From the NCBI GenBank assembly GCA_042096455.1, contig JBELLU010000022.1, positions 1 through 28,287 of the forward strand: 28,287 nt of DNA, given 5' to 3'. Shown here piece by piece: positions 1 through 9,038 of this stretch (positions within the stretch are counted from its first letter, which is position 1; each line of letters opens with the position of its first letter). The notes under the pieces are model-generated. The model worked only from the letters and a program-made list of their open reading frames with translations, made no database searches and was not told the DNA's origin. This DNA is from UBA7445 sp042096455 (GTDB lineage Bacteria; Verrucomicrobiota; Verrucomicrobiia; Opitutales; Coraliomargaritaceae). The translations under genes were made by a program, and so were the position numbers.

Positions 1-411
1 TTAACGTCGTCTGCCCTTGGCGAGTTTCTGCGCGATCAGGAAGGTGACTTTTTGTGCGAGTTGCTCGGCTTCCACGGGATTGATCCCTTCTGCTTCGGCG
101 GCCTTGAGGGCTTGCTCGGCACGTGTCTTGGCGGCTTCTACCTCGGCAAGGTCGATGTCGTTCACGTCGATGGCAGCCTCGGTGAGGACTTCGACGGTGT
201 CGCCCAGGACGCGGGCGAATCCGCGGTCGACCGCAATGTATTCGGTCTTGCTGCCATTGATCACTTTGATTTCACCCGCCTTAAGCTTGGTCACAAGGGG
301 AATGTGGCCCTTGAGTACGCCGGTCTCGCCCGCTTCCGCGGGGAGGACGACCTGTTCCGCCCCGGTCTCAAGGACTTTGGCGTCGGGGGTGATGATTTCG
401 AGCGCGATCAT
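1..411 (-). CDS. atpC: ATP synthase F1 epsilon subunit
   Basis: Epsilon subunit of the F1 central stalk, which couples c-ring rotation to the catalytic head and can inhibit ATP hydrolysis. The 136-residue product has the usual family length. An N-terminal beta-sandwich (about residues 1-85) carries the conserved AGETGVLKGHIPL stretch, and an alanine/glutamate-rich helical hairpin follows (about 88-136). It is the last gene of the atp operon, starting 15 nt after the atpD stop, and its TAA lies exactly at the window edge, so the gene is complete. No clear Shine-Dalgarno sequence precedes the ATG. Identity is secure from sequence and position; whether this copy inhibits hydrolysis cannot be read from sequence. 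Confidence 0.97.
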   Translation of the reverse strand: MIALEIITPDAKVLETGAEQVVLPAEAGETGVLKGHIPLVTKLKAGEIKVINGSKTEYIAVDRGFARVLGDTVEVLTEAAIDVNDIDLAEVEAAKTRAEQALKAAEAEGINPVEAEQLAQKVTFLIAQKLAKGRRR

Positions 412-426
412 GTTGGTGCGGGCAGC

Positions 427-1845
427 TTATACGTTGACGCCTTCAAGCGCCTGTTCGATGGAACCCTTCATGTAGAGATCGTTCTCGGCGAGGTCGTCGC
501 ATTCACCGTCGAGGATCATTTTGAAGCCTTTGATGGTATCGGCGATGGAAACGTATTGTCCGGAAATACCGGTGAAGACCTCCGCGACGTGGAAGGGTTG
601 GGAGAGGAATTTCTGCACCTTACGCGCACGGTAAACGAGTTGTTTGTCCTCGGGGGAAAGCTCGTCGAGTCCGAGAATCGCAATGATGTCCTGCAGATCC
701 TTGTAGCGCTGAAGGACGTTTTGAACGCCACGGGCGACGTTGTAGTGTTCTTCGCCGACGATCGCAGGATCGAGCGCGTTGGAAATGGAGGCGAGCGGGT
801 CCACCGCAGGATAAATACCAAGCTCCGCAATGGAACGCTCGAGCACGATGGTGGAATCGAGGTGAGCAAAGGTGTTGGCGGGCGCGGGGTCGGTCAAGTC
901 GTCCGCGGGAACATAGACCGCCTGGAAGGAGGTAATGGAGCCCTTCTTGGTGGAGGTGATGCGTTCCTGAAGGTTGCCCATTTCCTGAGAAAGGGTCGGC
1001 TGGTAACCCACCGCGGAGGGCGAGCGTCCGAGCAAGGCGGAAACCTCGGCTCCGGCTTGGGAGAAACGGAAGATGTTATCGACGAAGAGAAGGACGTCCT
1101 GATTTTTCTCGTCGCGGAAGTATTCCGCCATGGTGAGGCCGGAAAGGGCGACACGCATCCGGGCACCGGGAGGCTCATTCATTTGACCGTAAACCAGTGC
1201 CACTTTTGAATTGGCGATATTTTCCTGATCGATCACGCCGGCATCCGACATTTCGTGGTAAAGGTCATTTCCTTCGCGGGAACGTTCACCCACTCCGGCG
1301 AAAACGGAATATCCCCCGTGCGCCTTGGCGATGTTGTTAATTAGCTCCATGATGACAACGGTCTTGCCCACCCCGGCACCACCGAAGGCGCCCACTTTAC
1401 CACCCTTGGTGAAGGGACAGATGAGGTCGATGACCTTGATGCCGGTTTCGAGGATCTCGGCCTCGGTCGCCTGGTCCACCAACTCGGGGGGCATGCGGTG
1501 AATTCCGCGGCGCTCCTCGGTCGCAACGGGGCCTTTTTCATCCACGGTATCACCGGTGACGTTAAAGATGCGTCCGAGAACGGCTTCGCCAACGGGCACC
1601 GAAATCGCGCCGCCGGTACCCTTCACTTCCATCCCGCGGACAAGGCCGTCGGTAGAGGACATAGCGACCGCGCGAACGACGCCTTCCCCGAGGTGCTGCT
1701 GCACTTCAAGCGTGAGTTGCTTGTCTTCGCCGTCGACTTTGAAGTCGATCGTTACGGCTTCGAGAATTTCAGGGACGTTGTCGATGGGGAATGCGGCGTC
1801 GACAACGGCGCCGATGACTTGAACGATTTTTCCGTGGTTGCTCAT
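427..1845 (-). CDS. atpD: ATP synthase F1 beta subunit (catalytic)
   Basis: Catalytic subunit of F1 that makes ATP from ADP and phosphate at the beta/alpha interface. The 472-residue protein has the Walker A loop GGAGVGKT at residues 155-162, the GERSRE segment with the catalytic glutamate at about 187, the Walker B region ending LLFVDNIFRF, and the conserved ALLGRSPSAVGYQPTL segment. Length and motifs are standard. It lies between atpG (39-nt gap) and atpC (15-nt gap). The ATG start at 1845 fits the conserved N-terminus (GKIVQVIGAVVD), although no Shine-Dalgarno sequence precedes it. A long open frame on the opposite strand is an antisense shadow. Confidence 0.99.
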   Translation of the reverse strand: MSNHGKIVQVIGAVVDAAFPIDNVPEILEAVTIDFKVDGEDKQLTLEVQQHLGEGVVRAVAMSSTDGLVRGMEVKGTGGAISVPVGEAVLGRIFNVTGDTVDEKGPVATEERRGIHRMPPELVDQATEAEILETGIKVIDLICPFTKGGKVGAFGGAGVGKTVVIMELINNIAKAHGGYSVFAGVGERSREGNDLYHEMSDAGVIDQENIANSKVALVYGQMNEPPGARMRVALSGLTMAEYFRDEKNQDVLLFVDNIFRFSQAGAEVSALLGRSPSAVGYQPTLSQEMGNLQERITSTKKGSITSFQAVYVPADDLTDPAPANTFAHLDSTIVLERSIAELGIYPAVDPLASISNALDPAIVGEEHYNVARGVQNVLQRYKDLQDIIAILGLDELSPEDKQLVYRARKVQKFLSQPFHVAEVFTGISGQYVSIADTIKGFKMILDGECDDLAENDLYMKGSIEQALEGVNV

Positions 1846-1884
1846 GATGGTAGAATTGGGTGCGTTACTGATTAAAATTTGTAT

Positions 1885-2784
1885 TTAGTTGGCTGCGGAG
1901 GCAGCGGCGATTTCAAGAATTTCCTGAGTGATGGCGGCCTGGCGGGCCTTGTTATAATCGAGGGTAAGGTCGTCGACGAGGTTGCTGGCGTTATCGGTGG
2001 CGGCCTTCATGGCCACCATTCGGGCGCAGTGCTCGGCGGCACGGCTTTCGAGAAGGAGCTGGTGCGCGATGACCTTAACGTAATGCTGCGGCAATTCCGC
2101 AAGCACCGCTTTGGCGCTCGGCTCAAAGCACATTTCACGCGTATCGCGACGGGCTTCCAGCGTGGCGGCCTCGGTCTTGGTGCGTTTGCGCAATTGGGTG
2201 AGCACTTCCTCGAGGTCCACAATCGGCAAGAGTTTTTGGATGACCGGTTCCTGAACGAGGACGTTCACAAAGCTGGGGTACGCGATCTCAATGGTGTCAA
2301 TCGTGCCATCGAGATACGCCTCTATCGCGAGCTTGAGCATTCCCCGGATCTCCGAAAATGATACTTTGTCGGAAATCGTGAAATCGGCTAGGAGGTCGCG
2401 CTGGGTGCGGGCGACGAACTGAGTCGCCTTGCGCCCGACCGTGATGAATTTTGCGGGTCCTTTGACCTGTTCAATAACTTCACGGAAAAGATTGGTATTG
2501 AGCGGACCGCAAAGGCCTTTGTCGGTGGAGAGAACGAGGATGCCCCGGGTTTTGATTTCGCGCTTCTCGAAGAAGGGGTGTTCCAGTTCCGCGCCGCTGA
2601 GGTTGAGCTTCTCGCTTACCGAGTCCAGCAGGTCCGCCAGCATGAGGGCGTAGGGACGCCCCGCAATGGCGGCATCCTGCGCGCGCTTCATCTTGGATGA
2701 GGAAACCAACTGCATCGCCCGCGTAATCTGACGGGTGTTTTTGACCGACTTGATGCGTCGGCGAATGTCGCGGAGGTTAGCCAT
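1885..2784 (-). CDS. atpG: ATP synthase F1 gamma subunit
   Basis: Gamma subunit, the rotating shaft of F1. The 299-residue protein begins with the conserved RDIRRRIKSVKNTRQITRAM helix and has the central STDKGLCGPLN motif typical of gamma subunits. It ends in a long helix containing NASNLVDDLTLDYNKARQAAITQE, of which the family-typical part is YNKARQAAITQEI. Long N- and C-terminal helices forming the antiparallel coiled coil are evident. Length is close to the usual 285-300. The gene is 34 nt downstream of atpA and 39 nt upstream of atpD. No Shine-Dalgarno sequence is visible before the ATG. Confidence 0.98.
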   Translation of the reverse strand: MANLRDIRRRIKSVKNTRQITRAMQLVSSSKMKRAQDAAIAGRPYALMLADLLDSVSEKLNLSGAELEHPFFEKREIKTRGILVLSTDKGLCGPLNTNLFREVIEQVKGPAKFITVGRKATQFVARTQRDLLADFTISDKVSFSEIRGMLKLAIEAYLDGTIDTIEIAYPSFVNVLVQEPVIQKLLPIVDLEEVLTQLRKRTKTEAATLEARRDTREMCFEPSAKAVLAELPQHYVKVIAHQLLLESRAAEHCARMVAMKAATDNASNLVDDLTLDYNKARQAAITQEILEIAAASAAN

Positions 2785-2818
2785 CTTATGAAGTTAAACG
2801 TTTATGAACGGGAATGTT

Positions 2819-4363
<1,545 letters not shown>

Positions 4364-4406
4364 GAGAAGAGGGCGTGTGAATGGAGATAATTTTATTTAA
4401 AGTGAT

Positions 4407-4805
4407 TTAGTGGACGCGCGCGGCGAGGCGCTGCAAGTAACCGGAAAAGGAAGCGTCGTAGCTATCGTCACCAACGCGAACGCGAACCCCGGCAATGAGG
4501 CTCTCGTCTTCAGCGGCAACCGCTTGGATCGGACGTTCATAAAGTTTGGTGTAGTATTGTGCAATCGCCTCTAGGGATTCGGGGGAAAGTGCCACCGGAG
4601 CCGCGACCACTGCGGTTTGGCGGGCGAGCTCGCGACGCAAATAGTTCAAATATTTCCGGAGCAAGAGGAGATGATGGCGGGGCTGAACCTGGCGCAGACC
4701 GGAAAGCACCTCCCCTACCCGCGCTTCCGTGATCACGCCCGCATCGTCGCGGGAGAGGAGCACCATCTTTTTGGCGAGCTGGATAACTTTCTTGTGGCGT
4801 TGCAT
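4407..4805 (-). CDS. atpH: ATP synthase F1 delta subunit (short form)
   Basis: Delta subunit (OSCP equivalent) linking the F1 head to the b-subunit peripheral stalk. Only 132 residues are encoded, against about 175-180 in most bacteria. The C-terminal half is recognisable (ESLIAGVRVRVGDDSYDASF, like the family's 'sliGGv.vrvGd.viDgSv'). By eye about 45 residues of the N-terminal helical bundle are missing. An in-frame TAA lies three codons upstream of the ATG, so the short length is not a wrong start choice. Position between atpF and atpA supports the identity. Whether the missing helices are supplied by another subunit is unknown. Confidence 0.9.
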   Translation of the reverse strand: MQRHKKVIQLAKKMVLLSRDDAGVITEARVGEVLSGLRQVQPRHHLLLLRKYLNYLRRELARQTAVVAAPVALSPESLEAIAQYYTKLYERPIQAVAAEDESLIAGVRVRVGDDSYDASFSGYLQRLAARVH

Positions 4806-4831
4806 ATCTGGCAGTTAAAGGGAAATAAACC

Positions 4832-5479
4832 TTAGCTTTGGGCGAGTTCCTTGGCGGCAGCGTCCGAATAGGATACTTTTTCGTCGGCGCTCAGTTCGCG
4901 GGTGAGTACTTTTGCGGAGGTTTCAACGACCAGACGGGCGACTTCCTGGCGAACTTCCGAGAGCATTTTTTGGCGCTCAAGTTCGGTGGCTTCACTGGCC
5001 TTGCGAATGATAGCCTCCGCTTGGGCGGCGGCTTCTTGAGTTTTCGCCTCGATCATTTCCTTGGCCTGGTCGCGGGTCTCGCTCAAAATACGTTGCGCCT
5101 CGGCGGCGGCTTCCTGCACCTTTTGGGCGCGCTCGCGTTCGGTCGCGGCGAGCTGATCCTTCATTTCCTCGGCGTATTGCAGTCCCTCCGCAATCTTTTG
5201 CTGACGCTCATCGAGGGTCGCCATCACGGGCTTGACCGCAAATTGGTATAAAATGATTGCCACCAGGATGAAATTGATCATCTGGGCAATGAGCGTGGGC
5301 CAGGTGACGTCAAATTTTTTGAAGATCTCACGGAAGGTGTCGAGGATGCTTCCCTCGGCGGGTTCCTCTCCAAGGAGTGTTTCTACGGACTCCGGTGCTT
5401 CGGCGAGGTCGTCACTCGCGGCGGTCAGGGCGAACGGGCTCAAAAAAACGAGCAAGGAAAATAGGAAAAGTGCTTTCAT
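4832..5479 (-). CDS. atpF: ATP synthase Fo b subunit with signal-peptide-like N-terminus
   Basis: The b subunit of the peripheral stalk. From the ATG at 5479 the protein has 215 residues: a hydrophobic signal-like segment (residues 1-21, ending PFALTAA before SDD), an acidic linker of about 35 residues, a membrane helix (about 61-81) and a long charged coiled-coil rich in Glu, Gln and Ala (about 90-215). The reading frame stays open upstream to 5701, but that would overlap atpE and adds arginine/serine-rich non-conserved sequence, so I reject it. An alternative ATG at 5500 adds seven residues. The usual b subunit is about 160 residues; the extra length is the N-terminal extension. Confidence 0.93.
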   Translation of the reverse strand: MKALFLFSLLVFLSPFALTAASDDLAEAPESVETLLGEEPAEGSILDTFREIFKKFDVTWPTLIAQMINFILVAIILYQFAVKPVMATLDERQQKIAEGLQYAEEMKDQLAATERERAQKVQEAAAEAQRILSETRDQAKEMIEAKTQEAAAQAEAIIRKASEATELERQKMLSEVRQEVARLVVETSAKVLTRELSADEKVSYSDAAAKELAQS

Positions 5480-5507
5480 AATAAGCGTGATGGGCGGCAT
5501 TGATATG

Positions 5508-5531
5508 TCGACGACCCACGGGGATCGCCGA
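5508..5531 (-). other. Intercistronic hairpin between atpE and atpF
   Basis: In the mRNA direction, arms TCGGCGATCCC and GGGTCGTCGA pair over 10 bp (one G-U pair, one bulged U) around a 3-nt loop. It lies 19 nt after the atpE stop and 29 nt before the atpF start. No U-run follows, so it is not a classic terminator. A role in mRNA stability or in giving more c subunit than b subunit is an inference. Confidence 0.45.
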
Positions 5532-5549
5532 CAGTCAAAGCCTGGGAGA

Positions 5550-5759
5550 TTAACCAAGGAAGATAGCGAAGAAGATAATCGCTTCGGCGAAAGCCATGGC
5601 GAGAATCGACTGAACCAGAATCTTGGTGGCAGCCTCAGGGTTGCGGCCAACGGATTGGGAAGCCCCGAGTCCGATGAGTCCAATGCCGAGCGGCACACCA
5701 AGAGCGGCGGCGGCTACGTGAACCTTACCGGTAACTTCTGCTAGGATGTCGATGATCAT
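5550..5759 (-). CDS. atpE: ATP synthase Fo c subunit
   Basis: Proteolipid c subunit forming the rotating ring in the membrane. The 69-residue product has two hydrophobic helices joined by a polar loop (GRNPEA at 38-43, in place of the common R-Q/N-P loop). The ion-binding carboxylate is Glu59 in AMAFAEAIIFF. The residue after Glu59 is Ala rather than Ser/Thr, and helix 1 lacks the Gln seen in sodium-binding rings, so proton coupling is more likely; this is inference from motif knowledge. It lies between atpB and atpF. The ATG is preceded by an A-rich, nearly G-free leader rather than a Shine-Dalgarno sequence. Confidence 0.97.
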   Translation of the reverse strand: MIIDILAEVTGKVHVAAAALGVPLGIGLIGLGASQSVGRNPEAATKILVQSILAMAFAEAIIFFAIFLG

Positions 5760-5790
5760 TTTTTAATCTGGGTTGTTTGTTTTAGTTGGT
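5760..5790 (-). promoter_or_regulatory. G-poor, A-rich leader in front of atpE
   Basis: The 31 nt immediately upstream of the atpE ATG contain a single G on the coding strand and run ACCAACTAAAACAAACAACC followed by CAGATTAAAAA. Such unstructured leaders favour efficient initiation. High c-subunit synthesis is needed because many copies are used per enzyme, so a role as translational enhancer is plausible but inferred. Confidence 0.35.
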
Positions 5791-5837
5791 TTCTGCGCCA
5801 CCCACGGCTTGCTACATGGTCATGGTCGGAGAAAGTG

Positions 5838-6683
5838 TTAGTGTGCGTGTTCTTCGTCGTGGTTGGTCATGAGGCCAATATAGATGGCGACGAGCATGGT
5901 AAAGATTAGTGCCTGCACCACGCCCACCAAGACCTCGTAAAAGTAGAATACCGCAGGGACCACATAGGGCGCCTTTTCGGTCATGCTGGTAAGGAGGCTT
6001 TCGCCGCCAAAGACGTTACCATAGAGACGGAAGGAAAGCGAAATGGGCCGGAAACAGATTGAAACAATTTCAATGAGACCGACACCGAGGAAAATCGGAA
6101 TGAGGAAAGCGTAGATCGCGGGAGGGGTTTCCTTTTTATCGGCCTTGTTGCCAAAGAGTTCCCAAATGAAAAACTTGGGGCCGGCAACCTTGAGGCAGAT
6201 GTAGAGCCAGGCGGCGGTTGCAATGAGCGCCATGCCAAGAGTGGCGTTGAGGTCGGAATTCGCAGGCCGCATCCAATATTTGAAGTGCCCGTGCTCATCG
6301 TAATGACCAAAGACACCCACCCCGGGGATGAGGCCGCTCCAATTGTGAATCAGGATGAAAACAAAAAATCCAATTAAGAGAGGGAAAGCGATGCGGAAGG
6401 CCTTTTTGCCGAGGATGGGCTCGAATAAATCCTGCAGTCCCGCGACTAAATTTTCAATGACCGCCTGCCCCTTGCCCGGGATGAGCTTGGGCTTCCCGAC
6501 CGTCAGGCGAATCACAACGATGAAAAGAATGGAGATCGCCCAAGTCGTCAGAATGGTATTCGTCAGGGGCAGCCCAAAAATCTCAGTCAAAGTGTAGGGA
6601 CTGGGGCTGACTGCACCGTCCGCCGCGTTGAGCGCTGCAGTGGTGACAAACAAAGCAAAGAATGAAGTGATGAATTTGTTCAC
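5838..6683 (-). CDS. atpB: ATP synthase Fo a subunit
   Basis: Stator a subunit carrying the proton half-channels. The protein has multiple hydrophobic helices and the essential arginine in the motif ISLSFRLYGNVFGGE, equivalent to Arg210 of E. coli. From a GTG at 6683 it has 281 residues and starts with a convincing signal-peptide-like segment (MNKFITSFFALFVTTAALNA before ADG). The frame can also start at GTG 6692 or TTG 6695; no ATG is available at this end. First gene of the operon, 78 nt before atpE; no atpI lies upstream in the same direction. It ends in a charged tail (NHDEEHAH). Confidence 0.96.
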   Translation of the reverse strand: MNKFITSFFALFVTTAALNAADGAVSPSPYTLTEIFGLPLTNTILTTWAISILFIVVIRLTVGKPKLIPGKGQAVIENLVAGLQDLFEPILGKKAFRIAFPLLIGFFVFILIHNWSGLIPGVGVFGHYDEHGHFKYWMRPANSDLNATLGMALIATAAWLYICLKVAGPKFFIWELFGNKADKKETPPAIYAFLIPIFLGVGLIEIVSICFRPISLSFRLYGNVFGGESLLTSMTEKAPYVVPAVFYFYEVLVGVVQALIFTMLVAIYIGLMTNHDEEHAH

Positions 6684-6728
6684 GAAGAACACCAAAAGAA
6701 TGTAATAGCCTTGATAAGGAAAGCGAAT

Positions 6729-6757
6729 GAGATGCCGTAACTCGATGAGTGCGTCAA
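6729..6757 (-). promoter_or_regulatory. Candidate atp operon promoter
   Basis: On the minus strand TTGACG (6757-6752) is separated by 17 nt from CATCTC (6734-6729), about 45 nt ahead of the atpB start. The -35 match is good and the -10 match is poor, so this is only a candidate. The surrounding 6690-6830 stretch is the AT-rich gap between divergent genes. Confidence 0.25.
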
Positions 6758-6870
6758 CACTGTAATGTAATTTGCCCCACTAACATTAGTATTCCTTATG
6801 ACCTTTATTACTTTATTTTTTACTGCTTACACACTTGCGCGGGATACGGAGAGAAGCAAGTCTGTCTAAT

Positions 6871-7110
6871 ATGGCTTCCCCGAAAAATCTAACCGGCCAA
6901 ATAACGCGCTTGCGAGACCGCAAGGGCGGCTTTCTTTCGGAGGATCCGGAAACGAGGCAAGCCGAGAGCACCGGCATTGCCCCAGCCCGCCCACGACCGC
7001 CTAAAGGTAGGCCTTTGGCGGCTGATTATTTTATGTGGTTCAGCTACGCGCTTTTGGCAGCCGCGCTGGTGACGCAGCTTGGACTGGTCCTCTGGCTGGA
7101 TCTGCTTTAG
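6871..7110 (+). CDS. Hypothetical small protein with C-terminal membrane anchor
   Basis: I do not recognise this 79-residue protein (from ATG 6871; a TTG at 6835 would add 12 residues). The N-terminal 50 residues are polar, rich in Arg, Pro and Lys, and likely disordered. The last 27 or so residues are one hydrophobic helix (from YFMWFSYALL to the end), ending almost directly after it, as in a tail-anchored protein. It sits in the place where atpI/atpZ usually precede atpB, but it is on the opposite strand and has one membrane segment, not the two or four of those families. It converges with trmB with a 1-nt gap. No Shine-Dalgarno sequence is well placed. Confidence 0.55.
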   Translation: MASPKNLTGQITRLRDRKGGFLSEDPETRQAESTGIAPARPRPPKGRPLAADYFMWFSYALLAAALVTQLGLVLWLDLL

Positions 7111-7111
7111 C

Positions 7112-7708
7112 TTATCGCCGCCGCGCGACCACTGAATGATACGCGTCCATCAAGCTTTGGAAGTAGGTCTCCATCTCGTGGGGCCACTCCGCCGCGGAGT
7201 CAATCTCCCAGTCGGGGTGCGCCTCCAATAATTCAATCGTCCAGTCAAAGTAAGGTCGGTCGTCTGAACGAAAACAAAACCCGCCGCCCGCATCGGTGCG
7301 TGCCGCCAACGCATCGAGCAGCGCCGCCTGAACCATCCGCCTGCGGTGGTGGCGCGCCTTGGGCCAGGGATCCGGAAAGAGGAACACCGTGAGGTCGAAA
7401 CGGATCTCCGGTGGCAGCACTTCCAGAAACTCGCCCAGTTCCGCCTTGAGAAAGTGCAGATTCGGCAAATCCCGCTTGGCGCACTTTTCCTGACCCTTCC
7501 GCACCCGATGGGCAATCAGGTCAATCCCCAGGCAGGTTTGCTCGGGGTGCGCCTCGGCATACGCCGTCAGCCAGTGGCCATGACCGCAACCCGCCTCAAA
7601 AACGATCCGCTCGACTCCCCCCAGTATTTGGAGGCATTCCTTTTTGAGCGCGGTTTTACGCGCCGCTTGTTTTGCCAATTCTTTGGCATGACCTTCGCTC
7701 AGTTCCAT
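7112..7708 (-). CDS. trmB: tRNA (guanine-N7-)-methyltransferase
   Basis: SAM-dependent enzyme that makes m7G at position 46 of tRNA variable loops. It has a Rossmann SAM-binding motif (VFEAGCGHGHW) and the family signature FPDPWPKARHHRRRM, plus a C-terminal METYF segment matching the conserved 'T.YE' region. The ATG at 7708 gives 198 residues; a TTG at 7747 would give 211 and overlap the phoR stop by 8 nt, which would couple the two genes. Family proteins are about 200-240 residues, so either is possible. Last gene of a probable phoB-phoR-trmB unit. Confidence 0.93.
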   Translation of the reverse strand: MELSEGHAKELAKQAARKTALKKECLQILGGVERIVFEAGCGHGHWLTAYAEAHPEQTCLGIDLIAHRVRKGQEKCAKRDLPNLHFLKAELGEFLEVLPPEIRFDLTVFLFPDPWPKARHHRRRMVQAALLDALAARTDAGGGFCFRSDDRPYFDWTIELLEAHPDWEIDSAAEWPHEMETYFQSLMDAYHSVVARRR

Positions 7709-7739
7709 CGCAATATAAGGACTGAGTCGCCCCACCGCG

Positions 7740-9038
7740 TCAAGCAACAGGCGAATCCTCGGTCGTCAACCGGTAAGGCAAGCTGAAGTGGATCGCAGTC
7801 CCCTGCCCGAGGGTGCTTTCGGCAGCAACCGCGCCCCCGTGCAATTGCACAATATGCTTCATGATGCTGAGGCCCAGACCGGTACCTCCGCGTTCGCGGG
7901 AACGCCCCTTATCCACCCGGTAAAAACGTTCAAATATATGCGGCAAATCTTTCTCCGATATCCCCGGACCGTCGTCCACCACGCTGCACTCGACAAATTC
8001 CTGCTTGGCATCCAAACGGGCACGCAAAATCAAACGGGTAAAGTCCGGGGCATACCGAAAGGCATTTTCCACCAGATTATCGACCACTTGATTGATGCGG
8101 TAAGGGTCAAAGGCAAAGGGCGCGATCTGGGAATCCAACTCAAGGAGGATTGCCTGCCCCTCGGGCTTGAGCCGGCTCTGGTTGTTTTCAACGGTCTCCT
8201 TGAAAAGCGTCTCAATGGAAGCCTCGACGTAGTCAAACTGATCCGGCCGGGACTCGAGCCGCGACAAGGTCAGCAAGTCTTCCACCAGAACATGCAGACG
8301 TTGCGCGTTGTTCATGATTTTATTGAGAAAGCGCTGCCGGGCATCGGGGGCAAGGGCATCGTCATCCTCCACGAGGGTTTCCGCAAAGCCTTTTATAATG
8401 GTAAGCGGGGTGCGCAATTCGTGCGAAACATTGGCAACAAATTCCCGCCGCACCACCTCAAGCCCCTTCAATCGAGTGACATCGTGCAGCACTAATAAGG
8501 TCGAAGCGGACTCCGCACCCGACAAACCGAATACCTCGGTACAGGATGCCTCAAACCAGAGCAACTCCCCGCGCCACTCCAAACTGATCTGATTACGCTT
8601 GGTATTCTTATTTTCGCGGAAGGCATCCAAGAATTCCAAGAGGCTGCTGGATCGCAGGATGGATTCGAGTCGCGCGCCCTTCATCGCGCCTCCGTGCGGG
8701 AAGAGTCGCTGCGCCGCTTCATTCGCAAATTCGATGCGCCGGCCCGAATCAAAGATTAGAACCGCCTCTTGAATCGCGCCTAAAGTCGCTTCTACCTGAC
8801 TGAACCTGCCGGACTTTTCCAGGGCATGGGAACTGTAATTGTCCATGAGCTTATTGCTTGCATGAACCAAGGCCTCCAGACCCAAGAGCTTAAACCACCA
8901 ACTGGAGCGGTCGTAAAGCAAGCGCCGCTCCGCAGTCATTGATGCCTCCAGATGCTTCACGAGGCGTCGGGTTCCTGAAGCAATCACCAAGAGTGCGATG
9001 ATCAGACCCGCACACAAGATTGAGAAAAATAAAGCCAT
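7740..9038 (-). CDS. phoR: PhoR-type sensor histidine kinase
   Basis: Membrane sensor kinase, 432 residues: one N-terminal membrane helix (about 3-22), a linker, a PAS domain (about 75-190), HisKA with the phosphoacceptor His206 in FVANVSHELRTP, and a HATPase domain with N box (NLVENAF, about 321-327), DDGPGI (355-360) and GTGLGL (385-390). The architecture (short N-terminus without a large periplasmic domain, then PAS, HisKA and HATPase) matches PhoR. It starts immediately after the phoB stop with no spacer, so the pair is translationally linked. Phosphate-limitation sensing is inferred from this pairing; the ligand cannot be read from sequence. Confidence 0.88.
   Translation of the reverse strand: MALFFSILCAGLIIALLVIASGTRRLVKHLEASMTAERRLLYDRSSWWFKLLGLEALVHASNKLMDNYSSHALEKSGRFSQVEATLGAIQEAVLIFDSGRRIEFANEAAQRLFPHGGAMKGARLESILRSSSLLEFLDAFRENKNTKRNQISLEWRGELLWFEASCTEVFGLSGAESASTLLVLHDVTRLKGLEVVRREFVANVSHELRTPLTIIKGFAETLVEDDDALAPDARQRFLNKIMNNAQRLHVLVEDLLTLSRLESRPDQFDYVEASIETLFKETVENNQSRLKPEGQAILLELDSQIAPFAFDPYRINQVVDNLVENAFRYAPDFTRLILRARLDAKQEFVECSVVDDGPGISEKDLPHIFERFYRVDKGRSRERGGTGLGLSIMKHIVQLHGGAVAAESTLGQGTAIHFSLPYRLTTEDSPVA

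Noticed and set aside
52..1209. Long plus-strand open frame of 385 codons antisense to atpC and atpD
   Set aside because: It mirrors the codon structure of the conserved atp genes, has no recognisable domain and spans a gene junction; a shadow frame.
5480..5701. Upstream extension of the atpF frame
   Set aside because: It would overlap atpE and encode non-conserved Arg/Ser-rich sequence; the ATG at 5479 starts a sensible signal-like segment.
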